Origin: Roseburia sp.
GTDB taxonomy: Bacteria > Bacillota > Clostridia > Lachnospirales > Lachnospiraceae
Assembly: GCA_023667765.1 (NCBI GenBank)
Contig: JAMOZS010000020.1
Span: forward strand, 1-42,048
DNA: 42,048 nucleotides
Direction of reading: 5' to 3'
The position numbers were made by a program, and so were the translations under genes. Below, in pieces: positions 17,026 to 26,476 of the stretch; position 1 is the stretch's first letter; each line of letters begins with the position of its first letter. The notes under the pieces are model-generated. The model was not told the origin of the DNA. It saw nothing but the letters and a program-made list of their open reading frames with translations, and did not search any database.

Positions 17026-17574
17026 TCAGCCTTCCGCTGAACTGTTATCCGTCAATTCCTCCAGTGTGTAATCAAACTGACTTACGATATTACTGTCCAC
17101 TGCATACACACATCTCTCGGAGGGCTTACAGATATAATAGTCTGAAGTAATGGGATTCTGGTCTCCCAGATAGAAAATATAGCTTACCCCCGCCGTCTCA
17201 AAGCTGACTCTTCTGTAGCCCTCCGCCAGCCCGTACTGCTCCATATCCGTGACCTCTGTTATGACCTGATTGGCCGCAAGAGAGGCCAGCCTTGAGGCGA
17301 TGGCTGTAATCCGATACTGGGTCAGCCCGCGACTCTCATCCTCTTCATCATACCAGGTGTCTCCTCTTTTTTCCAGTCTGTAAGTCTCTCCCTCATATTC
17401 GTAGGAAATCCTGACAATTTCCTCCGAAGCCAGCTCTACCACAGGTATGGTATCCGTGCCTGCGGCCTCCTTTTCCTCCTGAGCCTCATTGTATTTTTGC
17501 AGTCCAAAGAAGGCGGCTCCCAACAATGCTAACGCCAAAACTAACAAAAACATCTGCACCTTCTGTCTTTTCAC
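17026..17574 (-). CDS. DUF4340 domain membrane protein
   Basis: The 182-residue protein has one N-terminal membrane segment (about 7-24) and an external domain with repeated beta strands (ISYEYEGETYRLEKRGDTWY and RVSFETAGVSYIFYLG) typical of the DUF4340 family. The start is a GTG at 17572-17574 that overlaps the TAG stop of the permease gene by one base, preceded by GGAGG at a normal distance; an upstream ATG in the permease gene is less likely. DUF4340 proteins are regular neighbours of GldG-like ABC systems, suggesting a third component of that complex. Its biochemical role is unknown. Confidence 0.85.
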   Translation of the reverse strand: MKRQKVQMFLLVLALALLGAAFFGLQKYNEAQEEKEAAGTDTIPVVELASEEIVRISYEYEGETYRLEKRGDTWYDEEDESRGLTQYRITAIASRLASLAANQVITEVTDMEQYGLAEGYRRVSFETAGVSYIFYLGDQNPITSDYYICKPSERCVYAVDSNIVSQFDYTLEELTDNSSAEG

Positions 17575-19685
17575 TAGCGTTTCCTCCTTCTGAGCCAAAT
17601 CACAAAGCCCCAAATCAGGCAGCCTAAAGGAAGCAGGATGGTCACCAGCGCCCCCAGCATCACCGCCTCAGACCAGGTTACCGCAAGATAGGATACCTCA
17701 TAGCTCTTCACAGGAACGGATACGCTGACCTCATGGTCTGCAAAGCTTCCCACCGTATTGACAAACAGCCTTCTGTTCGCATCAGCCACTCTGCTGTTGG
17801 CCTCGTCTGTAAAAATTTGGTCACAGCCGTAAACGACCATAACAGCCGTTTTATCTCCCAGACTCTTTTCCGCCTTTACCCCTATGGCGAAGGGACCGTC
17901 AATATCCCCCTCGCTCTTGCCGTAATCCTCCATGCGGCTGATATCCACCTTGGAAAAAGCGCTGTCAGAGGTAGTCAGGAAGCTTTCATAAGCAAGTCCT
18001 TCTGCCTCCTCATCCGAAATCAGGATTCCTCTGGCATAAGGCGCAAAAATATAATACTGTCCGTAAATCCCATTGGTATAGCTGACATTGGCCACCTCCG
18101 GGAGCAGATAAAACGGAATGCGATAGTAATAATCCGCATTCTGCTCCACAATCATCCCCTCCGCCATATGCAATCCCATATAGGAAAGCAGTCCGTCCAG
18201 ATTGGGTGTGGGATTCTCCGTATAGCCTGCGACCAGCACCACCTTTCCGCCGCCCTCCAGATAAGCGATAACCTTATCCACATCCTCCTGGGAGAAGTCA
18301 TTGACGGCGCTGTTGATTATCAAACAGGCGGCGTCCTCCGGCACCGTATCCGCTTTTAACAGCTGCAGGCTTTCATATGTTACATTTTCTTTGGTCAGCC
18401 CCTCCAGAAAGGTACTGTCTAACTCATATTCCCCATGACCTTCCGCCAGGTAGACCTTTGGCAGTTCGTCAGACAGCACATAATCCAGTGCGCTGGTAAT
18501 CTGTCCCTCACCGTCATAACCTGTGACGCTGCTGGTATAAGTCGTATAATCAATGCCGGTTTCGTAGATATCGGAATAGTCAATTACCGTACTTCTCCGG
18601 TCACTGACCACAATCAGGCTGTTCATAGTAATGGAGCTATCGGTATATTGGGTATGAAATCTGGGATTGACCTGAGGGTCCACATACTGCACTCTGATAT
18701 GTGTGGAAGAATCCTCATACCTCTGCAGGGTCTGCCCCAGAGTAGCGTCCTGCTCCTCCTCCCGAACAATCACATAGATGGTAACATCCTCCTTTACGGT
18801 TTCCAGATAATCCTTTGTCTGTTGTGTCAGAGAATACAGCTTGTTGCTGGTCAAATCGATTGCCGTCCAGTCTGAGGGCATACGGCTTACGATGAGATTC
18901 GCCGTCACCACAATACCGATTGCCAATATAATCATTCCTGTGCTGTACGCCCCCATGCTCAGATTTTTTACAGATACGCTGTATCGCCGCTTCTGAATGG
19001 ACTGTACCGTCAGAAACAACAGCAGCGCTATCAGCAGCACATAATATACAATGGCTGTAATATCCAGCGTGCCGGTTGTGAGCCTTTCAAAAGGCGTATA
19101 CATATCAAAACCGGACAAAAGCTTCGTCAGCAGATTCCCCGTGGAAGAAATGATGTTGCATAGCCCCGACATCATATAACCCACAAACAACAGGGCAAAG
19201 CTTAACACCGCCGCAATCACCTGGCTCTCTGTCAGGGAGGAAATCAGAATCCCCAAAGCGATGGAAGCCACACCATACAGAAAGAAGCCCAGAATGGAAA
19301 GATAGCATTCCGCCAGGGGCACCGTTCCGTATCTGCACAGAATCAGCGGATAAAAGCAGGCTATTCCGGTGGGAATGGCAAAAATGGTCACCAGAGCCAG
19401 AAATTTACCCATAACAATGGCTCCCACCGTAACCGGCGCCGTCAAAATCAGCTGGTCTGTCTTGCTGCGCTTCTCCTCCGCCAGAACGCGCATCGTCAAA
19501 ACGGGCACAGTGATTAAAAACATAAAAGTGACCGACGACACGACTGCGGAAAAATAAGGATAACCGCTCATCAGGCCGTATACGGTATGATATAATCCGA
19601 TAAAAAACAGGGTGACTGCAATAAATAAGAAACCGATAAAGGATTGCAGACATGCCCTAAGCTCTCTCTTATAAATGGCTGTCAT
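17574..19685 (-). CDS. Fused ABC-2 permease and GldG-like protein
   Basis: The 703-residue protein joins two units that are separate in gliding Bacteroidetes. Residues 1-235 form an ABC-2 permease with six membrane segments (GldF-like). From about residue 248 a further membrane segment leads to a large external domain (about 270-670) resembling the GldG/IFT52-like ABC-associated domain (AIDLTSNKLYSLTQQT opening, AEGHGEYELDSTFLEGL block). A final membrane helix (around 678-697) ends in RRRKR. It overlaps the ATPase gene by 17 bp and the DUF4340 gene by one base, a tightly coupled three-gene operon. The cargo is unknown in Firmicutes, which do not glide by this route. Confidence 0.87.
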   Translation of the reverse strand: MTAIYKRELRACLQSFIGFLFIAVTLFFIGLYHTVYGLMSGYPYFSAVVSSVTFMFLITVPVLTMRVLAEEKRSKTDQLILTAPVTVGAIVMGKFLALVTIFAIPTGIACFYPLILCRYGTVPLAECYLSILGFFLYGVASIALGILISSLTESQVIAAVLSFALLFVGYMMSGLCNIISSTGNLLTKLLSGFDMYTPFERLTTGTLDITAIVYYVLLIALLLFLTVQSIQKRRYSVSVKNLSMGAYSTGMIILAIGIVVTANLIVSRMPSDWTAIDLTSNKLYSLTQQTKDYLETVKEDVTIYVIVREEEQDATLGQTLQRYEDSSTHIRVQYVDPQVNPRFHTQYTDSSITMNSLIVVSDRRSTVIDYSDIYETGIDYTTYTSSVTGYDGEGQITSALDYVLSDELPKVYLAEGHGEYELDSTFLEGLTKENVTYESLQLLKADTVPEDAACLIINSAVNDFSQEDVDKVIAYLEGGGKVVLVAGYTENPTPNLDGLLSYMGLHMAEGMIVEQNADYYYRIPFYLLPEVANVSYTNGIYGQYYIFAPYARGILISDEEAEGLAYESFLTTSDSAFSKVDISRMEDYGKSEGDIDGPFAIGVKAEKSLGDKTAVMVVYGCDQIFTDEANSRVADANRRLFVNTVGSFADHEVSVSVPVKSYEVSYLAVTWSEAVMLGALVTILLPLGCLIWGFVIWLRRRKR

Positions 19686-20655
19686 CTTGCTGTACCTCCT
19701 CTGCGTTCTCTTGTGTTTCCTGCGGCTGCTCCTCCGTCAGCTCCAGGAAGATATCCTCCAGGGATTTCTCCACATACTGCATGCTCATAATAGGAAGCCG
19801 CTTTGCTGCCAACGCATAAAACACGGCTTCCCGGATGTCCTTCTTATCCTGGGCCGTCACAACAATCCGGCTGCAGCCATCCTTCTCGCCGCACTCTTCT
19901 ATCCCCTTTAAATCCGCCAATTCCCTAAGAGCCGCCTGTATTTCGGAATACTCTCCTTTTACGGTCATTTGCAGCTGCGCTTCACCGCTCATAAGCCTTG
20001 CCAGACCCTCCGGGGAATCGCTGGCCACCAGTCTGCCCTGGGAGATAATCATAATATGGTCGCACACAGCGCTGACCTCAGACAGAATATGAGAGCTCAG
20101 AATAATGGTATGGTTTTCCCGAAGCTCCTGTATCAAATCCCTGATTTCAATTATCTGTTTGGGGTCCAGTCCCACTGTGGGCTCATCCAGAATAATGACC
20201 TCCGGATATCCCAGAATCGCCTGCGCCAGGCCTACCCTCTGTCGATATCCCTTGGACAGATTCTTAATCAGGCGGTCCCTCATCTCATAAACCTGCGTCA
20301 TCTCCATCACATCCGCAATCTGCTCTGCACGCTCTCCGGCAGGCACCTTTTTCAGTTCGGCCACGAATCTCAGATATTCCCGCACCGTCATATCCACATA
20401 GAGGGGCGGCACTTCCGGCAGATAACCGATGCATTTCTTTGCCTCCTCCGGCTCCTTTTGGATATCCCGGCCGTTTACCCTTACAGTGCCGGAAGTCGCC
20501 GCAAGATACCCCGTAATGATATTCATCGTAGTGGATTTACCGGCGCCGTTCGGCCCCAGAAAGCCATAAATCTGCCCCTTCTCCACCTGAAAGGACAGAT
20601 TGTCTACCGCCGTATGTTCGCCATATTTCTTTGTCAGATTGCTTACCTCAATCAT
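19669..20655 (-). CDS. ABC transporter ATP-binding protein (GldA-like)
   Basis: A 328-residue ATPase with Walker A GPNGAGKST (34-42), signature LSKGYRQ (133-139), Walker B VIILDEPT (153-160) and the D-loop GLD. The C-terminal extension of about 90 residues with ISMQYVEKSLEDIFLELT-like ending is typical of ABC-2 exporters of the GldA/CcmA kind. It drives the fused permease encoded just downstream, with a 17-bp overlap. The start has AGGTAAGCAGG upstream. A copy of the palindromic repeat (20696-20726) lies in its leader. Confidence 0.93.
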   Translation of the reverse strand: MIEVSNLTKKYGEHTAVDNLSFQVEKGQIYGFLGPNGAGKSTTMNIITGYLAATSGTVRVNGRDIQKEPEEAKKCIGYLPEVPPLYVDMTVREYLRFVAELKKVPAGERAEQIADVMEMTQVYEMRDRLIKNLSKGYRQRVGLAQAILGYPEVIILDEPTVGLDPKQIIEIRDLIQELRENHTIILSSHILSEVSAVCDHIMIISQGRLVASDSPEGLARLMSGEAQLQMTVKGEYSEIQAALRELADLKGIEECGEKDGCSRIVVTAQDKKDIREAVFYALAAKRLPIMSMQYVEKSLEDIFLELTEEQPQETQENAEEVQQDDSHL

Positions 20656-20695
20656 AATACCTGCTTACCTTTCTTTGTTTTGACCCCACTTGTCA

Positions 20696-20726
20696 TAGGA
20701 AAACGCTGATGAAAGTGTTTCACCTA
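20696..20726. repeat. TA-bordered palindromic repeat, copy H (solo right-end hairpin)
   Basis: A 31-bp imperfect palindrome with TA at both ends. Read on minus it is TAGGTGAAACACTTTCATCA then GCGTTTTCCTA, matching the right-end hairpin of the full element. Unlike the other copies it is not at a stop codon but in the 5' leader of the ABC ATPase gene, 41 bp before the start. Confidence 0.65.
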
Positions 20727-20831
20727 CACAGTCTAAAAGGTAAATGTCATGGAAAAGTGACAGAAGTGTGAAAATTATGTGAACACACTGTGGGCTGCTT
20801 TATTTCGTAACCCTTCGACGGAACTGCTGCC

Positions 20832-22223
20832 TTACTCCTGCTCCTGCCTCTGCTTTTGCAAAAGCCCTGTATTATGAGAGACTTCCTTCTTATTCAGGGG
20901 ATACACAAACTGCAGGATGACAAATACAATCAAATAACATACCGCCGGCACAAGGGTGGCAATCATATAAATCCGCTCTCCCACCTCGGTCGTCTGAACC
21001 GTTGCGCCGGACACGTAACCGATAGCCGTCAGCGCAAAGCCTCCCACACCCCCGGCCAGAGCCTGCCCCAGCTTCCTGGCAAAGGAATATACCGCATAGA
21101 CCGTGCCGTCCTCTCTCTCGCCGCTTAAGACCTCCTGATAATCAATGACGTCCGTTATAAGCGCCCAGATAACCATATTAAAATATCCCACGCCCAGAGT
21201 GGCCAGAAACAAAAGCAGCATAAACACAAAAACGCCCTTTACCTTCAGGAAAAACAACAGCAGATAAATCAGACCGGAGAAAAGCATTCCCACGGCCGCC
21301 GCCTCCTTCTTACCATATCTTGTCGCAATTTTAGACGCTGCCAGAGCCACCAGCAGAGTAGCCGCCACTACCACAAAATTCAGCACGGAAAGAGCCTTTC
21401 CCCTCTTAAAATAATCCAGAAACAGATAGCTGTTCATGGTATTTCCTAACAAACTGGCCAAAAGAAGCAGCAAGGACATGCATACCAGCGATACCATGGC
21501 CCGATTCTTTAACAGTCCCCCCAGAGAGGTAAAGATACTTCCGCCCTTCTTCCCTCTCTCCTTTTCCAGCTTTACCCGCTCCTCACAAAGCCTGTAGCAG
21601 AAAAGATAGCAGACAATCGCCAGCCCTCCGAATACGATTGCCGTCAGGATAAAACGATGGGGTATAACGACCTGATTGCCTTCCTGGTCAGTGGCATAGA
21701 CAATCTGAGGAACCACCACGCCGATTATCAGTCCCGCCAGACTTGCTCCCACGCTTCGAAAGGTAGACAGAGACGCACGCTCTCCGGCGTCCGGGGTGAT
21801 AACGGAAGCCATAGAGCCATAGGGTATATTGATAGCGGTATAGCAAAAGCTTCCCCACAAAATATAAGTCACTGACACATAGGTCAGTTTAAGTGCGTAG
21901 GGCCAGTCCTGCACAAAATACAGATACATCAAAGAGCTTGCAATGGCCACCGGCAAGCACATTCTCCGAAGCCACGGGCGAAAACGCCCGTCTCTGGCCG
22001 GATTCAGTCTGTCCACAATCTGCCCCATCGTCACGTCCGTAAAGGCGTCCACAATCCGGGCCGACAGAAAGAGTACGCCGATTACTGCGCCGCTAATCCC
22101 CAGTACCTTCGTATAAAATATCATCAGATAATTACTGGCGAACATAAAAGTAAAATCATTACCCAAATCTCCCAGCAAATACCCGAGCTTATCTCTGAGT
22201 CCAAAAGAATGTTTCTCCGACAT
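20832..22223 (-). CDS. GPH family sugar:cation symporter
   Basis: A 463-residue transporter with about twelve membrane segments. The opening GLRDKLGYLLGDLGNDFTFMFASNYLMIFYTKVLG and the ARIVDAFTDVTMGQIVDR block are diagnostic of the glycoside-pentoside-hexuronide:cation symporter family (MelB/XynP type), as is DGRFRPWL. Such carriers take up glycosides or uronides with Na+ or H+. No glycosidase or LacI-type regulator is adjacent, so the sugar cannot be named. It stands alone, with a hairpin terminator (22249-22279) separating it from the VanZ gene upstream. Confidence 0.92.
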   Translation of the reverse strand: MSEKHSFGLRDKLGYLLGDLGNDFTFMFASNYLMIFYTKVLGISGAVIGVLFLSARIVDAFTDVTMGQIVDRLNPARDGRFRPWLRRMCLPVAIASSLMYLYFVQDWPYALKLTYVSVTYILWGSFCYTAINIPYGSMASVITPDAGERASLSTFRSVGASLAGLIIGVVVPQIVYATDQEGNQVVIPHRFILTAIVFGGLAIVCYLFCYRLCEERVKLEKERGKKGGSIFTSLGGLLKNRAMVSLVCMSLLLLLASLLGNTMNSYLFLDYFKRGKALSVLNFVVVAATLLVALAASKIATRYGKKEAAAVGMLFSGLIYLLLFFLKVKGVFVFMLLLFLATLGVGYFNMVIWALITDVIDYQEVLSGEREDGTVYAVYSFARKLGQALAGGVGGFALTAIGYVSGATVQTTEVGERIYMIATLVPAVCYLIVFVILQFVYPLNKKEVSHNTGLLQKQRQEQE

Positions 22224-22248
22224 ATCTCATATATCCTCCCACACAGTC

Positions 22249-22279
22249 AAAAACAGTAAGTCACCTGTACTTACTGTTT
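22249..22279 (-). terminator. Terminator after the trmL-VanZ unit
   Basis: AACAGTAAGT (22252-22261) and ACTTACTGTT (22269-22278) form a perfect 10-bp stem with a seven-base loop. On the minus strand TTTTT follows. It lies 48 bp after the VanZ stop. Confidence 0.8.
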
Positions 22280-22326
22280 CCTGAATGGTTATGAAATATA
22301 CTCCAGAGGATTCGCGTGAAACCATG

Positions 22327-22923
22327 TCAATGTTGCGCAAATTTTGTATTTCTGAAAAACAGCCAATATATCAGGCCGCCCAACAATCCGCCCAGAAAAT
22401 TCAGAATAATATCGTCAATATCCACCTGACGATTAATAAAGAGCTGGACAAATTCAATACCTACCGGAAACATAATGGAGAAAAAAATAAGACGATAGAG
22501 CTTCCTGTTCTTCTTCCACAAAAACAGAAGTCCGAAGCCCCAGGGCACAAACATCAATACATTCCCTGCGATATTCACCCAGAACAAATCTCCATAAATA
22601 CCAAAATGCCGATAATAATTGCTGATGGTGCGAAAGGGCACAAGATTGATTCCCGTTCCATGCTCCACCCGCTCCTTGGCCAGCTTTAACATATCCGGAA
22701 TGCTGCTGTATTCTCCCTGACACACAAAGGTCACAAGCGCCAGCATAAATAACACGAAGATTCCCATAAAGATTTCCCGGGAATACTGTACGGGACACTC
22801 CTTTGTCCCGGTATTCTCCCCCCTCTTTCCTGGGCGCCACTTCAACCAGAACGCCCGAAGCAGAAGATATCCCGGCAGACCTGCCAGCATAATCCGCATC
22901 AGGTCAACAATATAATCCACCAT
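22327..22923 (-). CDS. VanZ family membrane protein
   Basis: A 198-residue membrane protein with about five hydrophobic segments. The block INLVPFRTISNYY followed by NIAGNVLMFVPWGFGL and the ending VDIDDIILNFLGGLLGG is the VanZ family signature. VanZ proteins affect teicoplanin sensitivity in enterococci, but most homologues have no assigned function. A longer frame exists, but the ATG at 22921-22923 has a GGGGGAG site and its coding start lies one base from the trmL stop, implying coupling. Confidence 0.9.
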   Translation of the reverse strand: MVDYIVDLMRIMLAGLPGYLLLRAFWLKWRPGKRGENTGTKECPVQYSREIFMGIFVLFMLALVTFVCQGEYSSIPDMLKLAKERVEHGTGINLVPFRTISNYYRHFGIYGDLFWVNIAGNVLMFVPWGFGLLFLWKKNRKLYRLIFFSIMFPVGIEFVQLFINRQVDIDDIILNFLGGLLGGLIYWLFFRNTKFAQH

Positions 22924-22924
22924 T

Positions 22925-23422
22925 CTATTTCTCCCCCCAATGCAGTCTGTGAAGCTCTCCCTCCTGCTGCAGACTCCGAAAGCCGTTCTGCCGCAGAGCT
23001 TCATAGAGTACAATCGCCACGGAATTGGACAGATTCAGAGAACGAATCCCCGGCAGCATGGGAATCCGAATACAATCCTCCTCATGCTCCACCAGAATTT
23101 CTTCGGGAATGCCGGCGCTCTCCTTGCCAAACATAATATAATCGTTTGGTCCATAGCTTACCTCCGTATAGCTGCGCGTAGCCTTTGTGGTGGACAGCCA
23201 TAGCTTTACCCCGGGATGCTCCTCCTGAAACCGGGCAAAATTCACATACCGGGTTACCTCTAACTGCTGCCAGTAATCCATACCTGCCCGCTTAATTTCC
23301 TTTTCATTCAAACGAAAGCCCAGAGGCTCAATCAAATGTAAACCGGTTCCGGTAGCCACACAGGTGCGGCCGATATTTCCGGTATTCGCCGGTATCTCCG
23401 GCTGATGCAAAACAATATTCAT
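22925..23422 (-). CDS. trmL: tRNA (cytidine/uridine-34-2'-O)-methyltransferase TrmL
   Basis: This 165-residue SPOUT-class enzyme methylates the wobble ribose of tRNA-Leu isoacceptors using SAM. Visible features are PEIPANTGNIGRTC (8-21), the GKESAGIP loop (about 98-105) and the knot segment SLNLSNSVAIVLYEALRQ. Length and order match single-domain TrmL. The ribosome binding site is weak (AAAGAATAG). A short purine-rich duplication (GAAAGAATAGA twice) fills the gap to the upstream gene. Confidence 0.95.
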   Translation of the reverse strand: MNIVLHQPEIPANTGNIGRTCVATGTGLHLIEPLGFRLNEKEIKRAGMDYWQQLEVTRYVNFARFQEEHPGVKLWLSTTKATRSYTEVSYGPNDYIMFGKESAGIPEEILVEHEEDCIRIPMLPGIRSLNLSNSVAIVLYEALRQNGFRSLQQEGELHRLHWGEK

Positions 23423-23446
23423 ACTATTCTATTCTTTCTATTCTAT

Positions 23447-25297
23447 CTATTCTTTCTCTGAAATCTTTTTTTCATTCAGGCTTTCAGAAGCCCACAGACC
23501 TCCCAGGAGGACGCCGAAGATGACCGGCACGCACACAATGATACAGTAAATATACCGCAAAGCCGCCATCGGACCGCACAGGCAGCTTAAAAGGTAAAGA
23601 ACCGGCAACAGGCCCGCCAATAAAGCCCTTTTTGACTTCCTGTAGACAGCCCATGCCTCAAAGAACATAAAAAACCAAAAATAAAGCGCATTTCGAAACA
23701 GGAAGCTCATAAGCGGCAGCTCCTTATATTCCCCCTTCCAAAACAAAGGGGCATAGAACGCATCGGCCCAGTCGCAATAGCCGGCCTTTACAATTTCTTC
23801 TCCCTCACCGATAAGCATATGGTACAGCGCGATATCCGCCGACACATAATGACCTTGATTCAAGGGATACCAGTATCCCAGCGTATTGGTGACAATACTC
23901 TCCACATACTCATCCGGAAACGCCAGCCCTACCTTTATCCACAGCTTCAGGAAATTCACGATATTTGTCTTAAGCATAGCCTCATTGGCATCATTTTTCA
24001 GATTATCCGAATTATAGGGATTGTAGCTTCCAATCGTATCCTCCCTGATATACAGACATATCTCCTCATACAAGGAATCCTCTAAATCTTCCCTGCGATA
24101 GGAAGCCACTCTTCCCAGACATTGCAACGGAACAGACAGCGTCTCTCGATAGGTATCAGGACTGGTTGCATCCGTGGCCGCTATCATCAGCCTGTTACCG
24201 CCCCAGCATAATAGATAAGCCGTACCGACAACTGCCAGCACCGAAGCCTTCCTTCCCAAACCCTTCACCCAAAGCGCCGCAATGATGCCTGCCCCCAACA
24301 CCGCATAGGCCACATTGTTGCGAAAAAGCATGGCCAGCGCACCGCTTGCCACCATACCCCCATAACCATACCAGGTAAGCTTTTCCCCATCAAATACCGT
24401 CCGAACCACAAATACCATAAAATACAGGAAAAAGGCCGCGCAGAGTACATCCTTTGTGGCGGTAATGGCAAAGAGGGCATGCATAGGAAACAGGGCAAAC
24501 CACAAAAGACTTACGACTACGACAGCCCTCGCCTTCACTCTCCGCTCCAGATAACAGACACAATAAGCAAAGGCGCTGCTCAAAATCAACATTTGCAGCA
24601 ACGTGTAAAACTGAAAGCCAAAGGATACATTACCCGCTCTCTGACCCAACCGATACGCCGCTCCCATGAGAAGCGTATGCGCCAGCGGATGATGCGTGGA
24701 ATGCGTATGCCTGATGACATCCCTGAGCTGATAGGGCGCATCATACACAAAATTACCCGGCCAGCAGGCCAGAAATAAAGGAATCCAACAACAAAAAATC
24801 AATAACCAGCTTAAGCCAAACCAAAGCCCGGGATGCTTTTTGGGCGGCTCCGCCCGGCCCCGCTCCTCGTACCAAGCCGTCAGACGGTCAAACAAGAGAA
24901 ACACCTCCTCCAGCAGAGGCACCGCAAAAAGGGCAATCCCCAGAATAACGCCTGTCAGCGTCAGGAGACTGTCCTCTGTCCCGAAAATATCGTTTTTATA
25001 ATGAGCGTAAGCCCCAAAGACGACGGCAATTGAAAAGAGCAGCCCAAAGCTTCCCGAAACCGCATGGAGCCTTCGACCCGGGCGGCCTGCAAACCGATTC
25101 AACAGCCAGATTGCCGCCCCGAACAGGCACACCGACCAAATATTGTTACTGAAATAAACATATCCCCAAAAAACATCCGGGTTTCCATGCAGAGAGCTGA
25201 TATGCGCCATAGCCAGGACGCTGCCGTATGCCAGAAGTACTATTCCTATTCTTTTTACCCAACGATTCTGCATCACCCTCTGCATGTCAATCCTCAT
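23447..25297 (-). CDS. Polytopic membrane protein, DUF6020-like, possible glycosyltransferase
   Basis: A 616-residue protein with roughly twelve to fourteen hydrophobic segments. After about 185 residues it has the external loop GNFVYDAPYQLRDVIRHTHSTHHPLAHTLLMG, and later a large soluble loop (about 370-500) with charged, aromatic sequence. The general architecture (multi-pass N-terminal part with an acidic/His first loop) recalls GT-C glycosyltransferases, and the family looks like DUF6020. No donor-site motif lets me name a substrate. The ATG directly follows the TAG stop of the aminotransferase gene, so the two are coupled. A second in-frame ATG 12 bp downstream is also possible. Confidence 0.6.
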   Translation of the reverse strand: MRIDMQRVMQNRWVKRIGIVLLAYGSVLAMAHISSLHGNPDVFWGYVYFSNNIWSVCLFGAAIWLLNRFAGRPGRRLHAVSGSFGLLFSIAVVFGAYAHYKNDIFGTEDSLLTLTGVILGIALFAVPLLEEVFLLFDRLTAWYEERGRAEPPKKHPGLWFGLSWLLIFCCWIPLFLACWPGNFVYDAPYQLRDVIRHTHSTHHPLAHTLLMGAAYRLGQRAGNVSFGFQFYTLLQMLILSSAFAYCVCYLERRVKARAVVVVSLLWFALFPMHALFAITATKDVLCAAFFLYFMVFVVRTVFDGEKLTWYGYGGMVASGALAMLFRNNVAYAVLGAGIIAALWVKGLGRKASVLAVVGTAYLLCWGGNRLMIAATDATSPDTYRETLSVPLQCLGRVASYRREDLEDSLYEEICLYIREDTIGSYNPYNSDNLKNDANEAMLKTNIVNFLKLWIKVGLAFPDEYVESIVTNTLGYWYPLNQGHYVSADIALYHMLIGEGEEIVKAGYCDWADAFYAPLFWKGEYKELPLMSFLFRNALYFWFFMFFEAWAVYRKSKRALLAGLLPVLYLLSCLCGPMAALRYIYCIIVCVPVIFGVLLGGLWASESLNEKKISEKE

Positions 25298-26476
25298 CTA
25301 CTTCTTTTCCTGCTCCGCTCTTAATCTCGTAATAAACTTTTGCAGCTTCTCCATGGCCAGCTTCAGCTTCTCCAGGGAATAGGCATAGGAAATCCTCAAA
25401 TATCCCTCGCCGCAGTCTCCAAAGGCGGTTCCCGGCACTACGGCCACCTTTTCCTCCTCCAGAAAACGGGTAGCGAATTCATCGCTGCTCATGCCAAATT
25501 CCTTAATGCAGGGAAATACATAAAAGGCTCCATAAGGCTCAAAACACTCCAACCCCATCTCCCTGAACGCATGCATCAGAAAACGCCTTCTCTGATTATA
25601 GGAGGTTCGCATCGTGGCCACATCCTCATCCCCGTTTTTCAAAGCCTCCACAGCCGCATACTGGCTGGTGGTGGGCGCACACATAATGGCAAACTGATGA
25701 ATCTTGGTCATCTGTTCTATAATCGCCCTGGGGCCGCAGGCATAGCCCAGCCTCCAGCCTGTCATGGCGTAAGCCTTGGAAAAACCGTTAATCAATAGGG
25801 TGCGCTCCTGCATGCCAGGCAGAGCGGCTATCGATACATGCTTATCCTTATAGGTAAGCTCCGAGTAAATTTCATCCGACATGACAAAGATGTCATGTTT
25901 GATTACCACCTCTGCAATCGCCTCCAAATCCTCCTGCTCCATAATGGCGCCGGTAGGATTATTGGGAAAGGGCAGGATTAAAAGCTTGGTCTTATCCGTG
26001 ATGGCCTCCTCCAGCTCCTTTGCCGTCAGACGAAACTCATTCTCCGCCTTCAAAGAAATAATCACCGGCTTCGCGCCCGCCAATATGGCACAGGGCTCAT
26101 AGGATACATAGCTGGGCTGGGGAATCAATACCTCCTCACCGGGATTTATCATGGCTCTGAGTCCTATGTCGATGGCCTCCGAGCCTCCCACAGTCACCAG
26201 CACCTGGCTGCTATAATCATATTGAATGTTCTGCCTGCGCATCAGGTAATGGCAAATCTCCTGCTTTAACTCCTTCAGGCCCGAATTGGAGGTATAAAAG
26301 GTTTTTCCCTTTTCCAGCGAATAAATACCCTCATCCCGAATATGCCAGGGAGTGTCAAAATCCGGTTCCCCTACGCCCAGAGAAATAGCGTCCTTCATCT
26401 CGCTGACAATATCAAAAAACTTTCGGATACCGGAGGGCTTAATATCTACTATCTTATCTGCTAATGGATTTCTCAT
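25298..26476 (-). CDS. PLP-dependent class I/II aminotransferase
   Basis: A 392-residue cytoplasmic fold-type I aminotransferase. The Schiff-base Lys is Lys234 (NGFSKAYAMTGWRLGY), the PLP ring contact is Asp201 (SDEIYSELTY), NNPTG lies at 172-176, and the C-terminal substrate-binding Arg is in YLRISYA. The opening IVDIKPSGIRKFFDI and GVGEPDF are typical of the aromatic/aspartate aminotransferase-like group (PatA type). Substrate is not certain. The ATG overlaps the stop of the Lrp regulator gene by four bases (ATGA), so regulator and enzyme are translated together, which hints at amino-acid-responsive control. Confidence 0.92.
   Translation of the reverse strand: MRNPLADKIVDIKPSGIRKFFDIVSEMKDAISLGVGEPDFDTPWHIRDEGIYSLEKGKTFYTSNSGLKELKQEICHYLMRRQNIQYDYSSQVLVTVGGSEAIDIGLRAMINPGEEVLIPQPSYVSYEPCAILAGAKPVIISLKAENEFRLTAKELEEAITDKTKLLILPFPNNPTGAIMEQEDLEAIAEVVIKHDIFVMSDEIYSELTYKDKHVSIAALPGMQERTLLINGFSKAYAMTGWRLGYACGPRAIIEQMTKIHQFAIMCAPTTSQYAAVEALKNGDEDVATMRTSYNQRRRFLMHAFREMGLECFEPYGAFYVFPCIKEFGMSSDEFATRFLEEEKVAVVPGTAFGDCGEGYLRISYAYSLEKLKLAMEKLQKFITRLRAEQEKK

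Noticed and set aside
17017-17050. Stem at the end of the DUF4340 gene as a terminator
   Set aside because: GATAACAG and CTGTTATC pair, but no T run follows on the minus strand, so it was not listed as a terminator.
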